IMG/VR virus record: IMGVR_UViG_3300044816_000064
Span: 1 to 41,523 of that record
Length of the DNA stretch: 41,523 bases
Source: a virus
Strand: one strand, 5' to 3'
Shown: in pieces, positions 31,404-38,433 of the stretch
How positions within the stretch are numbered: position 1 is the stretch's first letter
Layout of the letters: each line of letters opens with the position of its first letter
Program-made: the position numbers and the translations under genes
The notes under the pieces: generated by a model
Told to the model about the DNA's origin: nothing
Databases searched by the model: none
The model's input: only the letters and a program-made list of their open reading frames with translations

Positions 31404-31543
31404 AACGCAAGAAGCGCGAGGCCCCGATCGGGCCAGCCATTCCCGCGCTCTTGCGGCCTATCTACGCCGAAGACTTCGCGAGGCTCGTCAAAGGACCGCT
31501 GCGCATTCGCATCACTCGCTCAAGACGAGACGTGATTCACTGA
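31397..31543 (+). CDS. Small very basic protein, 48 aa
   Basis: GTG start overlapping the lipoprotein by seven bases. Arg/Lys-rich at both ends (KRKKREAP and RIRITRSRRD) with a hydrophobic middle. No family recognised. Last gene of the rightward operon before attP. Confidence 0.5.
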   Translation: MLKRKKREAPIGPAIPALLRPIYAEDFARLVKGPLRIRITRSRRDVIH

Positions 31544-31608
31544 TCGAGTGGGGCTTCATCCTCACCGCCGCCATGTCCCTCTTTGTGGCAATCTCGCCGT
31601 GGCTGTGA

Positions 31609-31704
31609 TGGGGAAGCTGATGGGCTTCCATCGCGTTCGTGAGCATCCATGGTTCCACGTGGAGCATATAAATCAACGATGTAACGATTCGTGGACAGGG
31701 GCAA
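31609..31704. other. Intergenic region upstream of attP core
   Basis: No gene seen. Contains a palindrome TCCACGTGGA near 31652, a GGAAGC/GCTTCC hairpin near 31615, and a GTGGAC copy near 31691 like those in the operator region. It could hold arm-type integrase or excisionase sites. No T-tract terminator for the late operon is visible here. Confidence 0.4.
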
Positions 31705-31754
31705 ACGGACTTTTAATCCGTTGGTCACTGGTTCGAATCCAGTACGCCCTACCA
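31705..31754 (+). other. attP core: 3' half of a tRNA-Lys(UUU) gene
   Basis: From the anticodon stem to CCA the sequence folds as a tRNA 3' half: stem ACGGA, loop CTTTTAA (anticodon TTT), stem TCCGT, variable TGGTC, T arm ACTGG-TTCGAAT-CCAGT, acceptor ACGCCCT and ACCA. Acceptor 5' strand and D arm are absent, so this is no functional gene. The integrase ends 14 bases away. Phages that integrate into tRNA genes carry exactly this identity segment so that the host tRNA is restored. Host site is therefore predicted to be tRNA-Lys(UUU). Confidence 0.88.
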
Positions 31755-31767
31755 ATAAAACAAGGAC

Positions 31768-32772
31768 TTACGCAGCCTTCTTCGCCTTTGCCCGTTTCCT
31801 GATGGGATCCTGATGGGCTAGGGCCGTGGTAAGGGCCTGCCTCTTGGCCGCGACGTCGGTGTGGACGTAGCGCCTGTGAGTCTCGACGGACTTGTGCCCC
31901 ATGAGGTCCATGGACACCCTCAAATCCGCGTCAGAACGCGCCAGGGCGCTCGCCACCATGTGGCGGAGGTCGTGATAGCGCAGGGATAGCCCAGCGGCTT
32001 CCCGGGCCCGCTCGAAGCCCCTGTAGACGTTCCTCCAGCCTGCCCGGAATGGGATCTGCCCAAGGTGCGGCCGGAGCTCGGCCAGGATGGGGATGATGCG
32101 ATCGCTCCCGTTCTTGGTGTCTCGAGCCACGATGACGCCGTCGTGGATGTCGGAGGGCTTCAACTTGAGGACTTCCCCGAGACGCATCCCCGTGAACGCC
32201 GACAGGGCGATCAGGGCCTTCGCCCGGGGACTGCTGGCCTTCTCGATCAGGAGCCGAGCGTCGGCGGGGGTGACGTCCCGGCGCGTGTATTTCGGCTCCG
32301 GGAGGAGTTGGATCTTCCCCGAGAGGTTTTCTTCCGTCCAACCTTTGCGCCACGCGAATTTGGCGACGGCTTTGAGGACGCAGAGGCGGCGATTTCGAGT
32401 TGCCGGAGATAGTCGTCCATCTTCGCGTATAGCTCCGACAAGGCTCCCCGTATCTTGTACCGGGCAATCTGGATTATCTCGGGCGACAAGTCCGAGTACG
32501 GTTGCGGCATGGGAGCGGGTTTGGTCTTCGCTCTTGCGACCCTTGACGACTTCTTCAAGCCAGCTTTCGATCGCGTAGCGGAGCGTGACATTCGGCCTCT
32601 TTCCTAAGACGACTTGGTCAATGAGCTCGTTGCGGAGACGAGCTTCAAGCTGGGTCGCCTGACCTTTCGTTGCGCTGGGCGGGAGCCGTCTGAAAACACG
32701 ATTTCCGCTCGTCTCGAACTCGACTTTCCAGCGGTTGCGCCCCCGCGTATCGACCCACGGCTTGACTGACAC
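31768..32772 (-). CDS. int: Phage integrase (tyrosine recombinase)
   Basis: 334 aa. N-terminal arm-binding domain (MSVKPWVDTRGRNRWKVEFE), core-binding domain about residues 60-155, and catalytic domain with Arg197 (TGMRLGEVL), Lys220, His267/Arg270 (YHDLRHMV), His293 (MGHKS) and Tyr302 (HRRYVHT). All catalytic residues are present. The gene ends next to attP and would catalyse integration into tRNA-Lys. An excisionase-like gene overlaps its 5' end. Confidence 0.93.
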   Translation of the reverse strand: MSVKPWVDTRGRNRWKVEFETSGNRVFRRLPPSATKGQATQLEARLRNELIDQVVLGKRPNVTLRYAIESWLEEVVKGRKSEDQTRSHAATVLGLVARDNPDCPVQDTGSLVGAIREDGRLSPATRNRRLCVLKAVAKFAWRKGWTEENLSGKIQLLPEPKYTRRDVTPADARLLIEKASSPRAKALIALSAFTGMRLGEVLKLKPSDIHDGVIVARDTKNGSDRIIPILAELRPHLGQIPFRAGWRNVYRGFERAREAAGLSLRYHDLRHMVASALARSDADLRVSMDLMGHKSVETHRRYVHTDVAAKRQALTTALAHQDPIRKRAKAKKAA

Positions 32773-32927
32773 GCGATCCCCTTAAGGTAGTTCTCCACGG
32801 CGCTTTCCGGGAACCGGATGCACCGTTTGGAGACGACAACATACGGCAATTCGTCGCCATCCTTCAACCGGCGAACGGTTGACTTGGAGACGTTGAGGCG
32901 GCGAGCGACTTCCTCGAGCGTCAGCAT
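32604..32927 (-). CDS. Excisionase-like helix-turn-helix protein
   Basis: The first 60 residues are an AlpA/MerR-type excisionase domain: LTLEEVARRLNVSKSTVRRL, then GDELPYVVVSKRCIRFPESA. The frame continues to 32604, giving 107 aa, with its last 56 codons inside the integrase gene in another frame; that tail (Ser/Arg-rich) shows no family. An overlap of about 170 bases is large for a phage. Either the tail is real, or a frameshift removed the natural stop. It would bind att DNA and steer excision. Confidence 0.72.
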   Translation of the reverse strand: MLTLEEVARRLNVSKSTVRRLKDGDELPYVVVSKRCIRFPESAVENYLKGIACQSSRGSIRGGATAGKSSSRRAEIVFSDGSRPAQRKVRRPSLKLVSATSSLTKSS

Positions 32928-33097
32928 CAGGGCGCGGGCACGCTGTAGAACTCCATGAGCCGCCGACCCGCCTCGATCGCTGCGTCCGTGTCCGGCATGA
33001 GCGCCGCCATCGTCTTTGCGATGCACTCGCGCTGCTCCGCGCTCGCCATCAGTCGGTGATGGCGAAGTGTGGTGTCGATGATGTCGTGGAAGAGCAT
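32927..33097 (-). CDS. Small helical protein, 56 aa
   Basis: Begins with ATG at 33095-33097 (MLFHDIIDTTLRHHRL) and ends in TGATG with the excisionase start. A shorter start at 33049 is possible. Mostly helical with many Ala, Met and Arg; no family recognised. Part of the leftward operon. Confidence 0.55.
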   Translation of the reverse strand: MLFHDIIDTTLRHHRLMASAEQRECIAKTMAALMPDTDAAIEAGRRLMEFYSVPAP

Positions 33098-33112
33098 TGA
33101 ATCAGCAGGGCG

Positions 33113-33349
33113 TCACAGTTTCGACGCGAAAGCCATGTCTCGAAACGTCTGCCACCGTTCGAGCATGTAGTCGGCAAGCTCGACGCGCTCAGCGGGCGTA
33201 AGAGCCTCGTCCTCGGCCTCGCCGACCATCCAAAAATTCCCGTCGTAGCCTTCCGTGACTTCGTAGCTGCACGTAAGGCCAATGATCCCGGCGTGCGCGT
33301 AACGACGCTTCCCCGTCGCGAAAATCATGTGGTCGTCTTCGTACTTCAT
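33113..33349 (-). CDS. Small phage protein, 78 aa
   Basis: ATG at 33347-33349. N-terminal beta part (YEDDHMIFATGKRRYAHAGI) including a GYDGNFW motif, and a helical end (PAERVELADYMLERWQTF). Its style is typical of small early phage proteins of the leftward arm, where counterparts of unknown function are common. No name recognised. Confidence 0.62.
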   Translation of the reverse strand: MKYEDDHMIFATGKRRYAHAGIIGLTCSYEVTEGYDGNFWMVGEAEDEALTPAERVELADYMLERWQTFRDMAFASKL

Positions 33350-33366
33350 GTCACTGCCTTTCGGAT

Positions 33367-33567
33367 TCAATCCTGCGGCGCATCGCTGCTATACGTTGAG
33401 ATGTAGACCGTGCCCGCGCCTACGTCTGCCGTGGCCCAATAGAGCGCGATAACGCCCGCCTCCGTCGGCACGCCGTTTTCATCAAACAGCCCCGGCCTGC
33501 GCTCTGCAAGCGCCTTCTTCGCCTCCGCGATTAATAGCGGAACTGCATCGGTCGAAATATGGAACAT
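33367..33567 (-). CDS. Small phage protein, 66 aa
   Basis: ATG at 33565-33567. N-terminal helix (LLIAEAKKALAERRPGLFDE), then a short beta part with YISTYSSDAP. No family recognised. Leftward operon. Confidence 0.6.
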   Translation of the reverse strand: MFHISTDAVPLLIAEAKKALAERRPGLFDENGVPTEAGVIALYWATADVGAGTVYISTYSSDAPQD

Positions 33568-33582
33568 GGGTATTTCCCTTGG

Positions 33583-33729
33583 CTAGTCAACGACTTTGAG
33601 GGAGTCGGCGCGGCGCTGAAACCACTCGCGCATTACCTTCCGCCAACGAGGCTCCGCGCGAAGCGCATCCAGGCGCGGCAGGTCGCGCAGCAGTTCCGCG
33701 AGGCTGTTGGTGACGGTCGATGCGCTCAC
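33583..33729 (-). CDS. Small basic helical protein, 48 aa
   Basis: GTG start at 33727-33729. Amphipathic and basic (LAELLRDLPRLDALRAEPRW, then MREWFQRRAD). No Shine-Dalgarno is evident. It lies next to a gene fragment on the other strand, and may be the surviving end of a longer gene. Confidence 0.45.
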   Translation of the reverse strand: MSASTVTNSLAELLRDLPRLDALRAEPRWRKVMREWFQRRADSLKVVD

Positions 33730-33759
33730 GCGCTCTGGCGGCGTTCCCGCGTTCCAGTC

Positions 33760-33921
33760 TTCTTGGACTCCACCGCTTCGCGGCTGATTCAGCTTGCCGA
33801 TCTGGTGGCCTTTGCGCTGTATCGCTTCTACGAGCACAACGACAACGCCTTCTACGATGTGATAAAGCGCAGATTCGATCAAGAAGGGGGCGTAGAGCAT
33901 GGGCTCTACATCCGCCTATGA
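33760..33921 (+). pseudogene. DUF3800 family protein, C-terminal fragment
   Basis: About 53 codons on the plus strand read FLDSTASRLIQLADLVAFAL, then YRFYEHNDNAFYD and RFDQEGGVEHGLYIRL, the C-terminal signature of DUF3800 proteins (an RNase-H-like fold seen in defence and mobile elements). The upstream frame is open but not related, so only the last fifth remains. It lies against the direction of the surrounding operon and marks an old insertion or recombination. Confidence 0.7.
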
Positions 33922-34055
33922 GTTAGGTACGGCAAAGCCAATAACGCCAAATTCTTCATCGTCCACTCGTCGATCCATGCCCTCATCCCCACGTACTCGG
34001 CGTGGCTGGCGCATTCGATGTTGAGATTTCCCGCGCTGTCGATGTCGCATTTCAT
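33906..34055 (-). CDS. Small phage protein, 49 aa
   Basis: ATG at 34053-34055. Begins MKCDIDSAGNLNIECASHAE and continues with a helix (MRAWIDEWTMKN), a build frequent in small early phage proteins. The last residues run into the DUF3800 fragment and probably are not original, so the C-terminus may have been replaced. Confidence 0.55.
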   Translation of the reverse strand: MKCDIDSAGNLNIECASHAEYVGMRAWIDEWTMKNLALLALPYLTHRRM

Positions 34056-34065
34056 TCAGGATTCC

Positions 34066-34410
34066 TCACGCAGTGAAATGCGGCAAGCGGGTGAAGCGCT
34101 CGATGACCGTGCGCCGGACCTCTTCGATTCGCACCACGGGATTCTCATCCAGATATTGCAGGGCGTAGTGGCGCACTTCTGCAAGCGTCGCCTCTCGCGG
34201 ACCGTGCGCGCCCGCGCAGAGCATGTCGCCAGCGTGGACCTCGAACTCGGCTTCTGACCTCTCGGGGGCCTCGTTCTTCTCGCGGCACTTCGCCTCGATA
34301 GCCTGCGCGAATTGCTGCCAGCCCCAGCCCTTGAGGAAGCCGTCGATAGCGCCGGGGAGACTCGCCAGCACGTCGGCGCGGTCCTCGTCGGTGAGAGTGT
34401 TCCAGCTCAT
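34066..34410 (-). CDS. Unrecognised phage protein, 114 aa
   Basis: Begins MSWNTLTDEDRADVLASLPG; helical and acidic, with a C-terminal helix (IEEVRRTVIERFTRL). Contains CREKNEAPERSEAEFEVHAG in the middle. ATG overlaps the stop of the preceding gene. No family recognised. Leftward operon. Confidence 0.65.
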   Translation of the reverse strand: MSWNTLTDEDRADVLASLPGAIDGFLKGWGWQQFAQAIEAKCREKNEAPERSEAEFEVHAGDMLCAGAHGPREATLAEVRHYALQYLDENPVVRIEEVRRTVIERFTRLPHFTA

Positions 34411-34685
34411 TCAGGATTCCTCTTGGGATACTGTTTCAACGCATCCTCCAGTCGCGGGCACGCATGCCCGAGCAGTCCACGCGGCGTCACCTTGAGGTCG
34501 TAGCAGTGATAGACGAGCACGGCGGCAATCTCCGCATGGCGGCGCAGGTCCGACTTCGCGGCGCTCCTGCGCAGTTGTAGATGCTCCAGCGTGGCAAGCT
34601 CGCACTCGGTCGCGTGGGCGAGTACGAGCGCCAGTTGACGCGCTGCTGCCTCGGGGGTGCGATCCTCAAATAGCCGTTCGGTCAC
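34407..34685 (-). CDS. Unrecognised phage protein, 92 aa
   Basis: Helical protein (AARQLALVLAHATECELATL, then HAEIAAVLVYHCYDLKV) with three cysteines. Coupled by four-base overlaps to the genes on either side. No family recognised. Confidence 0.62.
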   Translation of the reverse strand: MTERLFEDRTPEAAARQLALVLAHATECELATLEHLQLRRSAAKSDLRRHAEIAAVLVYHCYDLKVTPRGLLGHACPRLEDALKQYPKRNPE

Positions 34686-34897
34686 TTACTGCTCCCGGAA
34701 TTACATCCACTCTCAAGCGCCGCGATGCTGTTGTCGAGGCACGCCAGCACGAGCTTCTTCGTAGCGAAGTTGTCGTTCCAGTAGGTGAGCGAGATTGCGT
34801 CACGCGGCAGATTCGTGACGTTGTAAAGAACCGCGCCAGCCGCATTGAGCGCACCAGCGGGTAGTGTCTCAGTTTGAAAGGGCCCTACTCTTGTCAT
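34682..34897 (-). CDS. Short protein at left edge of cargo block, possibly altered start
   Basis: 71 aa. The frame begins MTRVGPFQTETLPAGALNAA and then LPRDAISLTYWNDNFATKKL. The bases around 34865-34900 (including AGGGCCCT and TCTCAGTTTG) look like junction DNA, so the natural start of this gene may have been lost and the present first residues may derive from the inserted block. The rest of the protein has good coding character. Function unknown. Confidence 0.5.
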   Translation of the reverse strand: MTRVGPFQTETLPAGALNAAGAVLYNVTNLPRDAISLTYWNDNFATKKLVLACLDNSIAALESGCNSGSSK

Positions 34898-34927
34898 GGC
34901 ATGGTGTCCAGTGATAGGTTTTGGTCT

Positions 34928-35158
34928 ATGCCTAAACGCTCAAGCAAACAATCGGACGCCAATTCCGCCGCATTCCGCATCGTCGCGGAGGCCACCGGCG
35001 ATATGCCCGACCTTGAGGGTAAGAATCCCGCTGCCGTCATGCTGGGGCGGCTGGGCGGACTCAAGGGCGGCAAGGCCCGGGCCGAGGCTCTGACCCCTGC
35101 CAAACGCGCTCAAATCGCCAGGAAAGCGGCTATGGCACGTTGGAAAACTAAGAAGTAG
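34928..35158 (+). CDS. Short basic Ala/Lys/Gly-rich protein, 76 aa
   Basis: Begins MPKRSSKQSDANSAAFRIVA and carries MLGRLGGLKGGKARAEALTP, then AQIARKAAMARWKTKK. This is a widespread small bacterial family (often labelled histone-like), mostly basic and probably nucleic-acid binding; function unknown. It stands at the start of the cargo block, convergent with the Ntn-hydrolase gene, and the two overlap by 11 bases at their ends. Confidence 0.7.
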   Translation: MPKRSSKQSDANSAAFRIVAEATGDMPDLEGKNPAAVMLGRLGGLKGGKARAEALTPAKRAQIARKAAMARWKTKK

Positions 35159-36116
35159 GGGTCGCACCCTTTCCCTTTCGCCTGGGTTTAGCTTTGGTGT
35201 CTTGCGCTTTCTCCTGCTTTGCCTCCGCCCCGGTTTTAAGATCCTTCGGCTGATTCATACTTTCCGTTGCTTGTGCGGCCTGGACCTTTGCGGCCTCAGC
35301 CAAGCCGTCCAAAAACCGCTGGACCTTTGCCTCGGTTTCATTGGCCACAATTTGAGTGGCGTGCTGATGTTCTCGGTAGATTTGCTCCAGCGGCATGAGC
35401 AGGTCATAGGGAATGGTGTTGAAGCTGTTGGGATCGGGACCGACGACAAACATATCCGTCCAAGAATCCCCAACCCCGGGAGCGACCTCGGACCGACGTT
35501 TTGCGACATATGTACGCAGCAGCGTTCGGGCAATGGTTTCGAAGCGCGTGTGTTTCGAAATCATGAAGTGCGAATTGGCATGCACGGCACCGACGCCAAT
35601 AGCCGCGAACCCCAGCGGGTCTTTGCAACTGACCTCGCCGTCGTCCACGACGTACAGATGACTGCCCCTGTCGTCCACGCCAGCGATTAGCACCCCTACC
35701 TCAAGCTGAGGATATGAGCGAATGTTGTCCGCGAGTCGCCGCGAAAAGTCAGGCGACATATCCCGTTGTTTGTCGATAAAGCTTCCCAGCGTTAGTCCTA
35801 GCGGTCTCAATAAATCGCGTTCCGCAAACTTTGCGTGCGCATCCATCCAAAGGCTTTGGTACAGGTAGGCAACGTCCCGTACCCGCCATGGCTTTGCAGG
35901 TTGATTGCGGAGGCGGTCTTGCACGGCAGACCATAGGTCCGCCCAAAAATCGGCGTGAAGCCCGAGGTCGCCAGCCACCATGACGGCTATAGAGTCCGTG
36001 AGCTTCCAAATCTTCTGCATGGGCGGCTCAAATTCGACGTCTCCCGCCGTAATCATTCGATCCGACGCCCCGAATATCGCCCCGGTCTCACAAATCGCCG
36101 CGACACAGACAGTCAT
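35148..36116 (-). CDS. Proteasome-like Ntn-hydrolase
   Basis: 322 aa. N-terminus MTVCVAAICETGAIFGASDR, then MITAGDVEF...QKIWKL and IAVMVAGDLG, the pattern of proteasome beta, HslV and Anbu-like proteins: removal of Met would expose Thr2 as nucleophile, with the ASDR Asp and a Lys near residue 36 in the usual places. The core ends near residue 235; the remainder is a charged Lys/Glu/Ala/Gln tail (TGAEAKQEKAQDTKAKPRRK). No ATPase or cap partner is present. Start at 36114-36116 is required by the N-terminal nucleophile logic. Cargo gene with visibly lower GC than phage genes. Confidence 0.78.
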   Translation of the reverse strand: MTVCVAAICETGAIFGASDRMITAGDVEFEPPMQKIWKLTDSIAVMVAGDLGLHADFWADLWSAVQDRLRNQPAKPWRVRDVAYLYQSLWMDAHAKFAERDLLRPLGLTLGSFIDKQRDMSPDFSRRLADNIRSYPQLEVGVLIAGVDDRGSHLYVVDDGEVSCKDPLGFAAIGVGAVHANSHFMISKHTRFETIARTLLRTYVAKRRSEVAPGVGDSWTDMFVVGPDPNSFNTIPYDLLMPLEQIYREHQHATQIVANETEAKVQRFLDGLAEAAKVQAAQATESMNQPKDLKTGAEAKQEKAQDTKAKPRRKGKGATPTS

Positions 36117-36231
36117 AGGAACCCCCCGTTTACGGTGCGGGGAAATCCTACGCTCGGGAGCGTCCTCAAGTAGCCGCTTGACAATGCTTGAGCGGTCAAG
36201 CATAATGACTCCGATAGGTAGAGGGGGTCAA

Positions 36232-37062
36232 ATGAATCGCCTGAGCATTCAAGAACGCGCCCGAATCCTTCAATGCCTTGTTGAAGGCAACTCCATGCGC
36301 TCCACGTCCCGCATGTGCGACGTGAGCATCAACACGGTGAGCAAGCTCCTCCTCGACGTGGGTAGCGCGTGCTGGGTCTATCAGGATCGCGTCATGCGCG
36401 ATCTCCCCTGCACCAAGATTCAATGCGACGAGATTTGGTCTTTCTGCTACTCCAAGGAAAAGAACGTCCCGGAGTCGCGCAAGGGCGAGTACGGCATTGG
36501 CGACGTTTGGACGTGGACCGCGATCTGCGCCGATACCAAGCTCGTTCCGGTGTTCATGGTGGGCAAGCGCACTTACGAAACCGCGCAGTACTTCATCCAA
36601 GAACTCGCGCATCGCATCCACCATCGCATCCAGCTCACGACAGACGGACACAAGGTTTATCTCCGCGCCGTCGAAGCCGCGTTTGGATCTGAGATCGACT
36701 ACGCGATGCTGGTCAAGCTCTACGGGAATGCGGGCGGCAAGAGCGAAGAACGCAAGTACAGTCCTGGCGAATGCTGCGGCACGATCAAAGGCACCGTGTG
36801 CGGCAACCCCGACGAGAAACAAGTTTCGACTAGTTACGTCGAGCGCCAGAACCTCACGATGCGGATGGGCATGCGCCGTTTCACGCGGCTTACCAACGGG
36901 TTCTCGAAGAAAATTCAGAACCTCGAATGCGCCGTCGCCCTGCACTTCATGTACTACAACTTCGGGCGCATCCATAAGACGCTGCGTGTGACACCCGCGA
37001 TGGAAGCCAAGATCGCGGACCACGTATGGACGCTCGAAGAAATTGCGGCTCTCGCTGCATAG
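36232..37062 (+). CDS. IS1-family transposase (single ORF)
   Basis: 276 aa. HTH-like N-terminus (SIQERARILQCLVEGNSMRS), zinc-like and catalytic parts: Asp66 (CDEIWSFC), Asp138 (TTDGHKVY) and Glu204 (SYVERQNL), the DDE triad of IS1-type transposases. Full length and uninterrupted; no frameshift window is needed, as in the single-ORF IS1 subgroup. I could not find matching terminal inverted repeats around it. It may be an IS that has lost its ends, or a resident transposase gene in the cargo. Confidence 0.83.
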   Translation: MNRLSIQERARILQCLVEGNSMRSTSRMCDVSINTVSKLLLDVGSACWVYQDRVMRDLPCTKIQCDEIWSFCYSKEKNVPESRKGEYGIGDVWTWTAICADTKLVPVFMVGKRTYETAQYFIQELAHRIHHRIQLTTDGHKVYLRAVEAAFGSEIDYAMLVKLYGNAGGKSEERKYSPGECCGTIKGTVCGNPDEKQVSTSYVERQNLTMRMGMRRFTRLTNGFSKKIQNLECAVALHFMYYNFGRIHKTLRVTPAMEAKIADHVWTLEEIAALAA

Positions 37063-37063
37063 C

Positions 37064-37114
37064 GCCCACAAGCTATAGGTGGCGCAGGAACGCGCGCTAC
37101 CACATTTTGTGGGC
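37064..37114. other. Long inverted repeat after the transposase gene
   Basis: GCCCACAA (37064-37071) pairs with TTGTGGGC (37107-37114), with an inner GGTGGCGC/GCGC-TACC stem. It would fold into one long hairpin directly behind the stop codon. It can act as a terminator-like or end structure. No T tract follows. Confidence 0.6.
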
Positions 37115-37198
37115 GGTCGGTGACTGACTTTGGGGATAACCTTGAAATAAACCACACAATCCCCATGTAAATCATACGCTTGTGCGGTGAAGCAAAAG

Positions 37199-37227
37199 TT
37201 GCTTGACGGAACAAGCACGTTTATACT
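37199..37227 (+). promoter_or_regulatory. Promoter for the ImmA-like gene pair
   Basis: TTGCTT (37199-37204), 17-base spacer, TATACT (37222-37227). It lies 37 bases before the ATG in AT-richer DNA. A good sigma-70-type match, so the pair has its own expression independent of phage operons. Confidence 0.65.
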
Positions 37228-37264
37228 AGGTCTCAAACAATATTGGTCCGGTACGGGGGCGAGA

Positions 37265-37744
37265 ATGCAAAACGTACTAGTTCGGCCAAGCGAGAGAGCG
37301 CGGGAAGTTCTGGATAGCCTCTGGGACCGAGAGCTGCCTGTGAATGTGCGGGCCATCGCTGTTGGCTTAGGGGCTCAAGTTGAAGAGGTGTCGCTTGATT
37401 ACAGCGGCTCTTTCAACTGGATAGATGGAAAGCCCGTAATTCGCGTAAACGCCAATGAGCCGTTGGTTCGTCGGCGGTTCACGCTCGCCCATGAAATCGG
37501 CCACTTTCAACTGCGTCACGAGGATAGCTTTCGCGACCATCCCGAAAGCTTTTCGACGGGCAACTACGATCCGCGTGAAATCGCGGCGAACCAATTCGCC
37601 GCTGAACTCTTGATGCCCGAGATAGCCGTTCGCTACCTTGTGTTTAAGCTCAACCTCAAGGCTATCGGCAGCCTCGCGGCCAAGCTCCAGGTCTCGGAAG
37701 TGGCGATGCAATATCGCCTTAAGAACCTCGGCCTGATTTCTTAG
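37265..37744 (+). CDS. ImmA/IrrE-family metallopeptidase
   Basis: 159 aa. FTLAHEIGHFQLRHE gives the HEXXH zinc motif at residues 76-80, with the ANQFAAELLMP segment (Glu near 114) as the third ligand: the M78 (ImmA/IrrE) signature. The usual N-terminal helices precede it. Such enzymes cut phage or mobile-element repressors. Here no XRE partner lies next to it; the only phage repressor is at 2905-3318. Upstream in-frame codons reach 37187, but ATG 37265 fits family length and follows the promoter. Confidence 0.85.
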   Translation: MQNVLVRPSERAREVLDSLWDRELPVNVRAIAVGLGAQVEEVSLDYSGSFNWIDGKPVIRVNANEPLVRRRFTLAHEIGHFQLRHEDSFRDHPESFSTGNYDPREIAANQFAAELLMPEIAVRYLVFKLNLKAIGSLAAKLQVSEVAMQYRLKNLGLIS

Positions 37745-38136
37745 TGTCCGTACCCGCGTCGTCAGTCCCCCCCGCTCAGGATTTGGCTGGCGGCGTGGTT
37801 GCTGCGGCCGACAAGGACCTCGCCAAGTACGAGCTAAAGCAAGCGGCCGATGCGATTTGGTATCGACGCTGGGCCTTCGCGCTTGCCGTAGTGGTCTGCG
37901 TCGGCGGCTACAGCGCATTTCTGTGCTTTGTTTTCCGCCAATCTTGGTATGAGATTGGACACGAGCGCCTAATTCTGGCCACGATATTTGCGACGGTTCC
38001 AACAATCGTTCTCCTTGCTTTAATCCGCTATGCATTCGCGGAGAAGGGCAAAGCTAGTGAGCGCGACGATATGTCGATAGTCCTCGCATTCATTAGAGAA
38101 GTTGTCGATGCGGTCAAAGGCGTGGTCAAAAAGTAG
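37744..38136 (+). CDS. Two-helix membrane protein coupled to ImmA-like gene
   Basis: 130 aa, GTG start sharing one base with the ImmA stop. Two transmembrane segments (WAFALAVVVCVGGYSAFLCF and LILATIFATVPTIVLLALIR), polar N-terminus and a cytosolic charged C-terminus. No family recognised. The tight coupling suggests that it works with the peptidase, as sensor, target or anchor. A terminator follows. Confidence 0.7.
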   Translation: MSVPASSVPPAQDLAGGVVAAADKDLAKYELKQAADAIWYRRWAFALAVVVCVGGYSAFLCFVFRQSWYEIGHERLILATIFATVPTIVLLALIRYAFAEKGKASERDDMSIVLAFIREVVDAVKGVVKK

Positions 38137-38411
38137 GGCGATTCGACGGTCAGCAGAACTCCCGCTTCGGCGGGTTTTTTCTTTCTGAAACATCGAAGTG
38201 ATACACGACCGTCCTCTGCGTAGGCGTCGCTCTCGCGGCGCTTCCGCGTGGCTTCCTCGGCCAAGTCCTGCCACATGCGGGCACGCTCGGCTGCGGCTTC
38301 CAGCTTGAGCGTTTCATCGGAGAAGAACTGCCAAAGCTGCTCGTAATCGTCAGCGTCCACGCGAGGGCCGCACTCTCCGCAGGTAATGGCCTTAGCTTTC
38401 TTGATGGTCAC
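38028..38411 (-). pseudogene. Phage early gene truncated at right edge of cargo
   Basis: The first 72 codons (from ATG 38409-38411) read like a phage gene: KAKAITCGECGPRVDADDYE, then AAERARMWQDLAEEATRKRR. From about 38195 leftwards the frame runs through the terminator and the 3' end of the membrane protein gene in reverse, giving a meaningless tail. The original C-terminus therefore seems to have been lost when the cargo entered. A CGECG motif could bind metal. Confidence 0.65.
38161..38180 (+). terminator. Terminator closing the ImmA cassette
   Basis: CCCGC-TTCG-GCGGG followed by TTTTTT. Five GC pairs, stable loop and a six-T tract. It marks the right end of the cargo transcription unit. 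Confidence 0.88.
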
Positions 38412-38433
38412 GGCATCCCCTTACTTGTGAAAT

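Noticed and set aside
31509-31608. Small hydrophobic peptide gene (ending SLFVAISPWL)
   Set aside because: No acceptable start codon or ribosome binding site upstream of the hydrophobic segment.
31679-31754. Functional tRNA-Lys gene
   Set aside because: No 5' acceptor strand or D arm can be found; only the 3' half is present, as expected for an attP.
33559-33759. N-terminal extension of the DUF3800 fragment
   Set aside because: Open in frame but unrelated to the family and opposite to better-supported small genes.
36181-37200. Complete IS1 element with terminal repeats
   Set aside because: ATGACTCC near 36206 recalls an IS1 end, but no inverted counterpart is found behind the gene, so the borders cannot be defined.
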